NCBI RefSeq assembly: GCF_001824475.1
Contig: NZ_MHXN01000031.1
Location: forward strand, 101,372 to 165,371
DNA from: Phenylobacterium sp. RIFCSPHIGHO2_01_FULL_69_31
GTDB lineage: Bacteria; Pseudomonadota; Alphaproteobacteria; Caulobacterales; Caulobacteraceae
Direction of reading: 5' to 3'
DNA: 64,000 nt
The translations under genes were made by a program, and so were the position numbers. How positions within the stretch are numbered: position 1 is the first letter of the stretch; the number at the start of each line of letters is the position of its first letter. A model generated the notes under the pieces. That model was not told the DNA's origin, did no database searches, and saw nothing but the letters and a program-made list of their open reading frames with translations. Shown in pieces: positions 36,001-44,318 of the stretch.

Positions 36001-37794
36001 TCAGCCGAGAGCGATCACGCCCTCGTCCGGCGTGTCGGCGTAGAGGCGTTCCACCTCCCCTGCCCGACGGTCGATGACGGCGCGGCGGTTGATCGTGCCC
36101 TTGTCCGAAATCTCGTGGGCGTTGGCGCTGGGCGGCTCGGTAAGCAGCAGCGCCCGCTTCACCCGCCCGGCGCTGCCATGCTGTCCGGCGTTGAACGCGG
36201 CCAGACGCCGGGCGATCTCCACCGGATCGGCGTCAGGCTTCGGCCAAAGCATCACACCCAGCCAGGGCCGTCCGTCGTCGCAGAGCACCAGGTCCGTCAC
36301 CAGCGGCGACAGCGCCTTGATCAGCCCATCGCGAACGGCGCCGCCATAGACCCAGGCGCCGCTGGAGAGTTTGAACTCCTCGGCGGCCCGGCCCGAGAAC
36401 GCCAGGCCCTTGGTCGGGTCTTCCGGATCGTGGAACACCACGAGATCCCCGGTGCGGTAGAAGCCCTCCTCGTCGAAGGCCGCCGCGGTCTTCTCCGGCT
36501 CGTCCAGATAGCCCGCGGTGACGTTCGGGCCCCGGGCCCGCAACTCGTAGCGGTCGCCACTGGGTGAGAGCTTGATGGTCGTGCCGGGGGCCGGCAGGCC
36601 GATGCCCACCCGGTCGGTCTCGAAGTGGATGACCATGAAGGCCGAAACGGTCTCGGTCATGCCATAGCCGCTGGTCATCATGATCCGATGGCCGGTCTCG
36701 GCGACGGCGGCGGCCTGCAGGCGATCCATGACGGTCTGCGGCAGACCCGCGCCGCCGTAGAGCATCAGGCGCATCTTCCGGAAGAAGGTCGCCCGCAGGA
36801 CCGCATCCTGCTCCAGGGCGTCCACCAGCATGGCGTAGCCCAGCGGCACATTGTTGAAATAGCTGACGGGGATCTCGCGCAGGTTCCGAATCGAAGTCTC
36901 GAATAGGCCGGGCGCCGGCTTGCCGTCGTCGATGTAGAGCGTGCCGCCCTCCAGCAGCGTGGTCCGCAGGACGAAGGCTCCGGCCGCATGATGCCAGGGC
37001 AGCCAGTCCAGCATCACGTCATGCCAGCCGGCCGCCTCACCGATGGTCTGCTGGCACTGGGTGGAATTGGCCATCAGGTTGTCGAAGGTGATCGGCACGA
37101 CCTTCGGCAGGCCTGTGGATCCCGACGTCAGCATGAGGGCGGCGCGGGCCTGCGGCTTCAATCCGGCGATCGAAGCGGCGACTGCCTCCGTGACCGGGGT
37201 CGCCAGGATATCCGCATAGGCCGTGGCGGGCTTGGACAGCCCGGTCGGATCGGCCGTCACGATGCGGGCGCCGTGCAGGTTCAGCGCCTCCAGCGCGCCC
37301 TTGGCCATCCGCGTGTCCTCGGCGAACACCACGCCCGGCTTCACCTTATCGATCACGTGCGCCAGCCGGCCGTAGTCCCCGCCGAGGGCGGCATAGGTGA
37401 CGCTGACCGGGCACGCCGCGCGGCCGGCCGCCTGGGCGGCGAAGCTCATCACCGCGAAGGCGGGCGTATTGCCGGCCAGGATGAGGACCGGTCCGGGCGG
37501 GGCTTCGCTCAGCAGCCACTGGGTGGCGGCGTCCATGTCCCGCTTGAGTTGGCCGAAGGTCAGGAACGCCCACTCGCCGTCCGCGCCCCTCTGGGCCAGC
37601 GCCGGCTTCTCGGCGGATAGCTCGGCCCGGCGGGCGAAGGCGGCGGGGATGTTCGCCTCGTACGGCCGCAGCGGGATGCGGGAGGCGATCAGGACCGTGC
37701 CGTCGGGCCGGCGCTCGACCTCCAGGTCCACCGGCATCAGGTGGGCTTCGCGGAAGGGAGCCGGTCTGGCCGCCGCCACGGCGCTGTCGGCCAC
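36001..37794 (-). CDS. Feruloyl-CoA-synthetase-like AMP-forming ligase
   Basis: This ~597-aa ANL-superfamily ligase activates a carboxylic acid through an acyl-AMP to its CoA thioester. It has the P-loop ALMLTSGSTGLPKVVPIT, the A5-type TSGYGMTETVSAFM, and a late ERTGDL-equivalent FYRTGDLVVFHDPEDPTKGLAFSGRAAEEFKLSSGAWV. The length and the MLDWLPWHHAAGA segment match the long feruloyl-CoA synthase subgroup. The start is probably the GTG at 37794, two bases after the thiolase stop; an ATG at 37737 is an alternative. It forms an operon with the upstream thiolase and SDR. Confidence 0.85.
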   Translation of the reverse strand: MADSAVAAARPAPFREAHLMPVDLEVERRPDGTVLIASRIPLRPYEANIPAAFARRAELSAEKPALAQRGADGEWAFLTFGQLKRDMDAATQWLLSEAPPGPVLILAGNTPAFAVMSFAAQAAGRAACPVSVTYAALGGDYGRLAHVIDKVKPGVVFAEDTRMAKGALEALNLHGARIVTADPTGLSKPATAYADILATPVTEAVAASIAGLKPQARAALMLTSGSTGLPKVVPITFDNLMANSTQCQQTIGEAAGWHDVMLDWLPWHHAAGAFVLRTTLLEGGTLYIDDGKPAPGLFETSIRNLREIPVSYFNNVPLGYAMLVDALEQDAVLRATFFRKMRLMLYGGAGLPQTVMDRLQAAAVAETGHRIMMTSGYGMTETVSAFMVIHFETDRVGIGLPAPGTTIKLSPSGDRYELRARGPNVTAGYLDEPEKTAAAFDEEGFYRTGDLVVFHDPEDPTKGLAFSGRAAEEFKLSSGAWVYGGAVRDGLIKALSPLVTDLVLCDDGRPWLGVMLWPKPDADPVEIARRLAAFNAGQHGSAGRVKRALLLTEPPSANAHEISDKGTINRRAVIDRRAGEVERLYADTPDEGVIALG

Positions 37795-37796
37795 GG

Positions 37797-39017
37797 TCAG
37801 ACGCCCACCACGAGGCTGACCGTCGTGGTGGTCGAGCCGCCGATGTTGAGGGTCTGGACGGTCTTGGCGCCCTCGACCTGGTAGTCGCCCGCCTTGCCGG
37901 TCACCTGCTTGAAAGCGTCCAGGGTCATCCGGACGCCGGTGGCGCCCACTGGGTGGCCCAGGCCGATCAGGCCGCCGGACGGATTGATCGGCAGGCGGCC
38001 GCCGATCTCGATGGAGCCGTCCTCCACCGCCTTCCAGGCTTCGCCCGGCGCCGTCAGGCCCAGATGCTCGATGGCCATGTATTCCGTGGTGGTGAAGCAG
38101 TCGTGGGTTTCGACTGCGTCCAGTTCGGAGATGTCCGTCACGCCAGCGCGGCTGCGCGCGGCGTCGATGGCCTGCTTCACCCGTGGGAAGACATAGGGCT
38201 GGCCCTCGCTGGCGCGCACCTTGCGGTCGTAGCTGATCGGGGCCGAAGTGTGCCCCCAACCCTTGATCCGCGGCAGGCTTTCCAGCGGCACGCCGCGCTT
38301 GTCGGCATATTCCCGGGCGGCCTTCTCCGAGGCCAGGAACACGACCGCCGCGCCATCGGTGACCTGGCCGCAGTCGTTCTTGCGGATCATGCCCTCGATG
38401 ACCGGATTGGCCTCGTCGTCCGCGGTGAAGCTCTTGTCGTTGAACGCCCACTGCCGCGTCTGGGCGTTGGGGTTTTTCTTGGCGTTGGCGAAGTTGATCT
38501 CGGCGATGCGCATCAGGTGTTCGTACTTCAGGCCCCAGCGGCGGTCGTACTCTTCACCGAGGTCCGAGAAGGCGCGCGGCCACAGGTAGGTGGCGTCCTG
38601 CAGCTCATGGCCGGTCCAGGCCGCCGCGCCCAGGTTCTGCGCCGCCTGCTGGCCCGAGACGTTGCGCATCATCTCCAGGCCCACGACGCAGGCGGTGTCG
38701 TAGCGGCCGGCCTCGATCTCTGCGGTGGCGGCGAGGATCGCCACGCTGCCGGAGGCGCAGGCCGCCTCGTGCCGGGCGGTCGGCATGCCGTCGAAGTCCG
38801 GATGCACCAGGCCGAAGAAGCCGCCCAGCAGGCCCTGCCCGGCGAACAGCTCGCCCACGAAGTTGCCCACGTGGCCGGTGTCGATGTCCTTGGGCTCGAG
38901 GTCAACGGCGGCCAGGCCCTCGCCCACCACCTCGGCGAAGGCGTCGGCGAAGTCCATCTGCCGCCGGGCCCAGTTCTGGGAGAAGTCAGACTGCCAGCCG
39001 CCAAGAATATAGACCAT
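37797..39017 (-). CDS. SCP-x-type thiolase
   Basis: This 406-aa thiolase-like protein begins MVYILGGWQSDFSQNWARRQ. The active-site block is EAACASGSVAILAA; DAVETHDCFTTTEYMAIEHLGL and NPSGGLIGLGHPVGATGVRM follow. The NxxGG motif lacks the usual His, as in the SCP2/SCP-x-type thiolases (acetyl-CoA acetyltransferase family of lipid and steroid side-chain pathways). It would shorten a beta-ketoacyl-CoA made by the neighbouring SDR and ligase. 15 bp separate it from the SDR gene. Confidence 0.87.
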   Translation of the reverse strand: MVYILGGWQSDFSQNWARRQMDFADAFAEVVGEGLAAVDLEPKDIDTGHVGNFVGELFAGQGLLGGFFGLVHPDFDGMPTARHEAACASGSVAILAATAEIEAGRYDTACVVGLEMMRNVSGQQAAQNLGAAAWTGHELQDATYLWPRAFSDLGEEYDRRWGLKYEHLMRIAEINFANAKKNPNAQTRQWAFNDKSFTADDEANPVIEGMIRKNDCGQVTDGAAVVFLASEKAAREYADKRGVPLESLPRIKGWGHTSAPISYDRKVRASEGQPYVFPRVKQAIDAARSRAGVTDISELDAVETHDCFTTTEYMAIEHLGLTAPGEAWKAVEDGSIEIGGRLPINPSGGLIGLGHPVGATGVRMTLDAFKQVTGKAGDYQVEGAKTVQTLNIGGSTTTTVSLVVGV

Positions 39018-39032
39018 GATGTCCTCGTCCGA

Positions 39033-39929
39033 TTATGCGGGGGTGGCGGCCAGCGCCGGGCGACCGTCCATGAAGGCCGCGAAGGCCGTGTGGGAGTCGG
39101 AGTAGGCTTCGCGGGGCTCGGCCCGGATCGCGGCGTGCACGGCCGCGCCGATGGGGCCGTCGAGCCGGACCGGCGCGCCCTCGACCGCCGTGGCGATGCG
39201 CAGGCGGCCGCCGCCCGAGACCAGGGTCTGGCCGGTGACGTCGCAGGCCTCGCTCACCAGCCAGGAGACCAGGGGCGCCACGTCCGCCGGATCCATGCGT
39301 TCGGCCAGGCCCGGCGCCAGGTGCTGCTCGGTCATGGCGGTGACGGCGTAGGGTGCGATGGCGTTGATGAGGACGTTCCGGGGCCGCCCCTCGGTGGCGA
39401 GGCCCCGGACCAGGCCGATCAGGGCCGCCTTGGAGGAGGCATAGGCCGCCATGCCGTCGCCGCCGTGCAGGCCGGCCGATGAGGCGCTGACTACGATCCG
39501 GCCGCCGTTCCGCGACAGCTCGGGCCAGGCCGCGTGGACCAGGTCGAAGGCGCCGAAGAAGTTGATATCGAAGATCCGGCGGAAGCCTTCCGGCGTCTGC
39601 CGATGCAGCCGCTGGGTCTCGGGGACGCCGGCGTTGGACACCACGCCGTCCAGGCGGCCGAACGTCTCCAGGGCCTGTTCGACCAGGCGTCGTCCGGTGG
39701 CCGGGTCCTCCGCGGGATCGAGGTTGGCCACGGCGCGGCCGCCACGCGCTACGATCTCGGCGACGACCGTCTCCGCGCTGGGCGGCTGGGTGCGATCGCT
39801 CCAGCGGTTGTTGACCACCACGGAGGCGCCACGGGCGGCGAGATCGAGGGCATAAGCGCGGCCCAGGCCCTTTCCGGCCCCGGTCACGATGACGACGCGG
39901 CCGGTCAGGTCGGTCTCTCCTGCGGTCAT
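39033..39929 (-). CDS. SDR of the peroxisomal multifunctional-enzyme type
   Basis: This 298-aa SDR starts MTAGETDLTGRVVIVTGAGK after CCAGGAGGAG. It has TGAGKGLG (cofactor loop), VVVNNRWSDRTQPPSAETVVAEI, SNAG, SASSAG (catalytic Ser) and AAYASSKAALIGL (Y-x-x-x-K). The VVVNN..-SAE..V-EI pattern is typical of (3R)-hydroxyacyl-CoA dehydrogenases of multifunctional enzyme type 2. It would provide the beta-oxidation dehydrogenase step before the thiolase. First gene of the operon; motif copy 4 lies 33 bp upstream. Confidence 0.86.
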   Translation of the reverse strand: MTAGETDLTGRVVIVTGAGKGLGRAYALDLAARGASVVVNNRWSDRTQPPSAETVVAEIVARGGRAVANLDPAEDPATGRRLVEQALETFGRLDGVVSNAGVPETQRLHRQTPEGFRRIFDINFFGAFDLVHAAWPELSRNGGRIVVSASSAGLHGGDGMAAYASSKAALIGLVRGLATEGRPRNVLINAIAPYAVTAMTEQHLAPGLAERMDPADVAPLVSWLVSEACDVTGQTLVSGGGRLRIATAVEGAPVRLDGPIGAAVHAAIRAEPREAYSDSHTAFAAFMDGRPALAATPA

Positions 39930-39962
39930 CGCGCTCCTCCTGGGGTGGATCATCCACACCCC

Positions 39963-39978
39963 GTATCGTTATGCAAGT
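39963..39978 (-). promoter_or_regulatory. Island 16-bp motif, copy 4 (perfect)
   Basis: The minus strand reads ACTTGCATAACGATAC, identical to the consensus, oriented toward the SDR-thiolase-ligase operon. On the plus strand it continues as CAAGTAACTTG, a short perfect dyad at 39974-39984. Confidence 0.65.
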
Positions 39979-39999
39979 AACTTGAGCCGCGACGTCCGA

Positions 40000-41061
40000 T
40001 CAAGCGTGCGCGAGGTCGGCCTGAAAGGGCGTGGCCAGGGGCCGAGTGACCAGACCCGGCGCGGCGGCCACGACGCGGGGAATGGCGTTGATTACCGCGC
40101 CGGCGACGGCGACCTGCTCGGCCGAGGTGGCGGTCGTGTCCCCGTCCCGCTTCTCCAAATCGAGGCTCAGCCGCACGCCCGGATGGCCCTTGATCCGGAT
40201 GCGCCATAGCGGTGGGTCGGGTTCGTCCAGATGGGTCGCTTCCATCCACCAATGGATCGACATCGTCAGCTTCGTCTGGCCGTCCACAATCCCGTTCCAG
40301 CGCCAGTTCACGTGTCCGATCCGGCCCTCAGGGATCGTTCCGGCGGCGACGCCCAGGTCCTCCGTCGCCGGATAGACGCGATGGTCCGTCCGCACGGCGT
40401 GCAGGGGCATGCCAAGGTGCTCGGCCATGGCGGCCAGCACCTCCTCGTACATGCCGTTCAACGAGCTGGCCGGGCCCCACGCCGGGTCTTTGGCGTCGAC
40501 GGCGGCCGGGTCCGAGCCGAAGCCCAGGATGCGGAAGACGTAGTCGGGATTGCGCACCGCGCGACAGTCGACGCTCTCGACCACCTCCACATGGTCCAGC
40601 GCCTGGCAGACGCCTGTGGCGACGACCGCGAGTTGCTCCCCCGCAAAGCCGGGATTGAGGCCCGCGGCCATCAGGCTGGTCCTGCCCGCCCGGCAGGCGG
40701 CGTCCAGCGCGTCCCGCCGCTCGCCGGTCCAGTGAGATGGCCGGCTGTAGCCATTGATACTTATGACGTTCTTGCCCGACGCCAGCAGCCGCAGGATCTC
40801 CGCGTCGTGCGAGCCGTAGGGCGGCGCCAGCCGCGCGCAGTGGATCACGACGTCCGCGTCCAGGGCCAGGATCTCGTCGATGTCGCGCGTGGCGATCACG
40901 CCCGTCGGATCGCGGCGGGCGATCTCACCCGCGTCCCGGCCCGCCTTGCCCTCGCCGTACACATAGAGACCCACCAACTCCATCGCCGGATGGTCGATCA
41001 CCGCTCGCAGGCACGACTTGCCCATGGCGCCCGTGGCCCACTGGATCACGCGATAGCTCAT
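40000..41061 (-). CDS. Dihydrodipicolinate-reductase-like NAD(P) oxidoreductase
   Basis: This 353-aa protein starts MSYRVIQWATGAMGKSCLRA. The glycine motif WATGAMGK and the following VIDHPAMELVGLYVY resemble the DapB/2,4-diaminopentanoate-dehydrogenase-like Rossmann family, and AGRTSLMAAGLNPGFAGEQLAVVA begins the second domain. It is longer than DapB and is found in catabolic clusters, where the substrate is unknown. Start chosen at the ATG with the Rossmann motif; a longer open frame upstream is not coding. Motif copy 5 is 38 bp upstream. Confidence 0.78.
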   Translation of the reverse strand: MSYRVIQWATGAMGKSCLRAVIDHPAMELVGLYVYGEGKAGRDAGEIARRDPTGVIATRDIDEILALDADVVIHCARLAPPYGSHDAEILRLLASGKNVISINGYSRPSHWTGERRDALDAACRAGRTSLMAAGLNPGFAGEQLAVVATGVCQALDHVEVVESVDCRAVRNPDYVFRILGFGSDPAAVDAKDPAWGPASSLNGMYEEVLAAMAEHLGMPLHAVRTDHRVYPATEDLGVAAGTIPEGRIGHVNWRWNGIVDGQTKLTMSIHWWMEATHLDEPDPPLWRIRIKGHPGVRLSLDLEKRDGDTTATSAEQVAVAGAVINAIPRVVAAAPGLVTRPLATPFQADLAHA

Positions 41062-41098
41062 GCGACGGCCTCCCTTGCGGGCAGGCTTAGCGCATACA

Positions 41099-41114
41099 GT
41101 ATCGTTATGAAAGT
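41099..41114 (-). promoter_or_regulatory. Island 16-bp motif, copy 5
   Basis: The minus strand reads ACTTTCATAACGATAC, one base from consensus. It lies 38 bp upstream of the DapB-like gene and points toward it. Confidence 0.62.
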
Positions 41115-41126
41115 GACGGTCGGAGC

Positions 41127-42092
41127 CTACGCCGGTTCCAGCGCCCGGGGGTTTTCCGCCTCGATCACCTCGTAGGCCACGGCATGCGGCTCCACCGGCT
41201 GGCCGCAGCACGAACAGGTCACGGCCGGCTCCAGATCGTGGCCGTCCGACTTGTGGCGCAGCAGCAGCGGCGGCCCCTCGGGCGAGACGTAGTACTTGTC
41301 GCCCCAGCGCAGCAGCATCAGCAAGACGGGATAGTAGTCTACGCCCTTCTCGGTCAGCCGGTACTCGAAGCGCCGCCCGCCCAGGTCGTGGGTGCGGATC
41401 ACGCCCTGCGCCGTCAGCCACGAGAGGCGCTCGGACAGGATGTTGGTGGCCATGGCCGTATCGCGGTGGATCTCATCGAAGCGCCGGAGACCGGTGAAGA
41501 TCGAGCGCAGAACCAAGCTGGCCCAGCGGTCGCCGGTGATCTGGGCCACGTCCACCATCAGGCCCTGCGCCCCTGTCGCCGCGTGCCGCTGCTGCCGGCG
41601 GCGGCTGTAGCGGGCAGCCATCCAGCCGACGCCGGGACCCTCGGCCCAGTCCACATCTCGGGCGCTGATCTCGTCGCCGCACTTCAGGCAGGTGGGCGTC
41701 GGCTCGAACACATGGCCGCAGGTCTTGTGGCGCAGCCGTAGCTGCAGCCGCCCCGCCGTCGGGGTCCAGCGCCGCTCCCAGCGCAGCATCATGAGGGCGG
41801 GCCAGTAGAGATCGCGGCCCTTCTCGGTCATCCGGTACTCGTAGCGCGGCGGCGCCTCGCTATAGAGCACCTTCTCCAGGACGTTCGCGGCCACCAGCCG
41901 CTTCAGGCGATCGCTGAGCAGCGTCTGGAGCAGGCCGGTGCGCGTGCGGAACTCGTCGAAACGGCGGGCGCCGATCCAGCTCGCCTCCAGGATCAGCAGG
42001 ATCGAGGTGTCGCCCACGACTTCGAGCGCCCGCCAGATCGAGCAGGTGCGGATGAATTTGGGCGAGGCCATCGTTCCGGTGCGCGCTTTCAT
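41127..42092 (-). CDS. Double-domain HxlR-family regulator with CxxC motifs (2)
   Basis: This 321-aa protein has the same architecture as the regulator at 32305-33261: two HxlR winged-helix domains (ALEVVGDTSILLILEASWIG, RRFDEFRTRTGLLQTLLSDRL; later AQITGDRWASLVLRSIFTG, RRFDEIHRDTAMATNILSERL), each followed by a cysteine cluster (CLKCG; CSCCG). The two proteins diverge strongly, so the duplication is not recent. It starts at ATG 42092 or 42071. A motif copy lies 30 bp upstream, suggesting autoregulation. Confidence 0.82.
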   Translation of the reverse strand: MKARTGTMASPKFIRTCSIWRALEVVGDTSILLILEASWIGARRFDEFRTRTGLLQTLLSDRLKRLVAANVLEKVLYSEAPPRYEYRMTEKGRDLYWPALMMLRWERRWTPTAGRLQLRLRHKTCGHVFEPTPTCLKCGDEISARDVDWAEGPGVGWMAARYSRRRQQRHAATGAQGLMVDVAQITGDRWASLVLRSIFTGLRRFDEIHRDTAMATNILSERLSWLTAQGVIRTHDLGGRRFEYRLTEKGVDYYPVLLMLLRWGDKYYVSPEGPPLLLRHKSDGHDLEPAVTCSCCGQPVEPHAVAYEVIEAENPRALEPA

Positions 42093-42121
42093 AACCGTCG
42101 TTCACAAACGTCGCGGAACGG

Positions 42122-42137
42122 GTGCGACTATGCAAGT
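42122..42137 (-). promoter_or_regulatory. Island 16-bp motif, copy 6
   Basis: The minus strand reads ACTTGCATAGTCGCAC (the first nine bases are perfect). It is 30 bp upstream of the second HxlR regulator and points toward it. Confidence 0.5.
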
Positions 42138-42184
42138 CGCTTTCGGCCGGCAACTCCTTGATCCGGCTCAATGCTCCTGTCGGG

Positions 42185-43873
42185 TCACACGGCCGCGACG
42201 GGCGCCAGCTCCCGACGCAGCACCTTGTTCAGCGGATTGCGCGGCAGGGCTTCGACGATCCGCAGCTTCTCCGGCAACTTGTAGGTCGCGATCTCGTGGG
42301 CCCGAAGATGGTCGTTGAGTTCGTCCAGGGTCAGGCTCTCGCCCGGCCTCACCGCCACAACGGCGCAGACGCGCTCGCCCAGCCGTTCGTCCGGATAGGC
42401 CGCGCAGGCGCCTTCCCGCACCTTGGGGTGGCTCTCGATCAGGACGTCCAGCTCGGCGGGCGAAATGTTCTGGCCGCCCCGGATGATGATCTCCTTGCAG
42501 CGGCCGACGAAGCGGTAGTAGCGGCCGCCCGCCTCCGGCGCGATCTCGAACAGGTCGCCGGTCCGGAAGAAGCCCTGGTCGTCGAACGCCGAGCGGGTCA
42601 GGTCCGGCGCCTGGAAATAGCCATCGAAGGTCATGGCGCCGGCGATCCGCAGCTCCCCTTCCTGGCCCGGTTCGGTGATGTCCGCGCCCGTCGCGAGGTC
42701 GACCAGCCGGGTTCGGATCTTGGCCGGGAACGCGGCCGGCCAATCGACGCCATCGGCTCCGAAGCGCGGGAAGAAACGCGCCCGCTGCTCGGGGTCGGGG
42801 ATCGCTTCGCCGGTTGAGAACAGCGAGGCCCCCTCATTGGAGCCGAACACGTTCATCACGGTTACGCCGTGGCGCTCCTGCCACCCCTTCACCATCCACG
42901 GCGCAAGCGGGGCCGAGCCCGATCCCAGGCAGCGCAGGTTCGAGAGATCCGCTTCGGCCAGCAGCGCCTCGTTCTGCAGCAGCATGTTGAGCACCGCGGG
43001 CGGCGCGACCGTGTAGGCCACCTTCTCCGCCTGCATCTGGCGCAGGAAGACGGCCAGGTCGAAGGGATGGTGTTGGACGAGACGGCCCTGGCAGACGAGC
43101 CAGGTCATCACCATGCCGCCGATCGCGGCGATGTTGATCAACGGGAACGGGTTCAGCACCGTGTCGCCCGGATGCAGGCCCGCCGCTTCCACCAGCGCCT
43201 CGCCGTTGACCACCCAGTGATCGTGGTGGCGCGGCACGCCCTTGGGCATGGCCTCGGTGCCCGAGGTCCAGCAGATGGTCAGGGCCTCTGCCGCATCGAG
43301 ATCGGCGGGAACCGGGGATGGCGTCGGCGGCGCGGCCGCCAGGCGCTCGGCCAGCACATGCGCGCCTTCCGGCGCTGCGGCGCCCAGGCTCACCACCTCG
43401 GCGTCCGTCACCCCGTCCCGCTTCAGCTCGACCAGCATGGCGGCGTGGTCGCAACCGTGGAACGCGCCGAGGGTCAGGTACAGGCGCGGCCGCACGACCG
43501 GCAGGATCTGGCGCAGCTCGTGGGCGCGGTAGGCCACCGCCACGGGGCTCAGGATCGCCCCCATGCGCGCGCAGGCCAGGAACGCCAGGACGCCTTCCAC
43601 CAGGTTCGGAAGTTGCATCGCCACCACGTCGCCGCGGCCGACGCCGAGACCGGCGAAGGCATGGGCCAGGGCGTCGATGCGTGCGTTGGCCTGGGTCCAG
43701 GTCAGCCGCTGCGGCGCTGTGCCGACAAGGGCCTCGCGGTTGGGGGCATCGGCCAGGGCCTCGTCATGTGGTCGCGCGGCGACCGCGCGGCGGAAGAGAT
43801 CTTCGACGGTCTGGCCACGCCACCAGCCCTTGCGGCGGTACTCGGAAACCCGCTCCGGCGGACTGGGACGCAA
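42185..43873 (-). CDS. AMP-forming acyl-CoA ligase
   Basis: This 562-aa ANL ligase starts at a TTG (MRPSPPERVSEYRRKGWW) preceded by GGAGGTGAG. It has the P-loop-like TICWTSGTEAMPKGVPRHH, a FGSNEGA block at the A5 position, RTGDLFEI and GRCKEIIIRGGQNISPAELD, then PRNPLNKVLRRELAP with the catalytic Lys. It resembles CaiC/medium-chain acyl-CoA synthetases. It could activate the substrate acid or a ring-cleavage product. Motif copy 7 is 44 bp upstream. Not paralogous in detail to the feruloyl-type ligase. Confidence 0.87.
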   Translation of the reverse strand: MRPSPPERVSEYRRKGWWRGQTVEDLFRRAVAARPHDEALADAPNREALVGTAPQRLTWTQANARIDALAHAFAGLGVGRGDVVAMQLPNLVEGVLAFLACARMGAILSPVAVAYRAHELRQILPVVRPRLYLTLGAFHGCDHAAMLVELKRDGVTDAEVVSLGAAAPEGAHVLAERLAAAPPTPSPVPADLDAAEALTICWTSGTEAMPKGVPRHHDHWVVNGEALVEAAGLHPGDTVLNPFPLINIAAIGGMVMTWLVCQGRLVQHHPFDLAVFLRQMQAEKVAYTVAPPAVLNMLLQNEALLAEADLSNLRCLGSGSAPLAPWMVKGWQERHGVTVMNVFGSNEGASLFSTGEAIPDPEQRARFFPRFGADGVDWPAAFPAKIRTRLVDLATGADITEPGQEGELRIAGAMTFDGYFQAPDLTRSAFDDQGFFRTGDLFEIAPEAGGRYYRFVGRCKEIIIRGGQNISPAELDVLIESHPKVREGACAAYPDERLGERVCAVVAVRPGESLTLDELNDHLRAHEIATYKLPEKLRIVEALPRNPLNKVLRRELAPVAAV

Positions 43874-43916
43874 GGCTCACCTCCTGTCTCTCGACGGGCC
43901 AGAGCTTGCATAGTGA

Positions 43917-43932
43917 GTATCGTATTGCAAGT
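43917..43932 (-). promoter_or_regulatory. Island 16-bp motif, copy 7
   Basis: The minus strand reads ACTTGCAATACGATAC, two bases from consensus, oriented toward the acyl-CoA ligase 44 bp away. An opposing half CTTGCATA at 43905-43912 makes this copy part of a larger dyad. Confidence 0.62.
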
Positions 43933-43934
43933 AA

Positions 43935-44318
43935 CTAGGGCTTGGGCAGTCCGAAGCCGCCGACCGGCTGGGTCTCGAAGCGCTCGCCGAAGCCGGCGAT
44001 CAGCGGGCGCGCCAGGGCGATCATGGCCTGGACCGCCGGAAGCTTCAGCGACGCCTGGTGACTGGCCTGGCTGTCCCACACCTCGGTGATCCAGATGGCG
44101 TCGGGGTTCGTCGGGTCCAGCGCCACCACGTAGCTGAGGCAACCTGGCATGGCGTCCACGCCCCCCACCATGTGCCGGACGAGTTCGTCCCGCCGCCCCG
44201 GCTGGGCCAGCATCTTGCCGATCAGACCGTACATCTCGCCTCCTCCGGCGTTGGCGCCAGAGCCCGTGGCCGCCAGAGCGGCGGCGCCCGCAAGAACGGC
44301 GCGGCGTTCAACCGGCAC
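43935..44318 (-). CDS. Antibiotic-biosynthesis-monooxygenase-domain protein, exported
   Basis: This 127-aa protein starts at a GTG; VERRAVLAGAAALAATGSGANA looks like a short Tat-type signal. The rest is an ABM dimeric ferredoxin-like fold (MYGLIGKMLAQPGRRDELVRHM, SYVVALDPTNPDAIWITEVWDS, HQASLKLPAVQAMI), as in small cofactor-free oxygenases and quinone-handling proteins. Its 5' end overlaps the purN-like stop, so it may be read from the upstream core operon, although its content fits the island. Confidence 0.72.
   Translation of the reverse strand: MPVERRAVLAGAAALAATGSGANAGGGEMYGLIGKMLAQPGRRDELVRHMVGGVDAMPGCLSYVVALDPTNPDAIWITEVWDSQASHQASLKLPAVQAMIALARPLIAGFGERFETQPVGGFGLPKP

Noticed and set aside
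37795..38451. N-terminal extension of the feruloyl-CoA-synthetase-like frame into the thiolase gene
   Set aside because: It lies wholly within the thiolase coding region in a different frame and has no ligase-like sequence.
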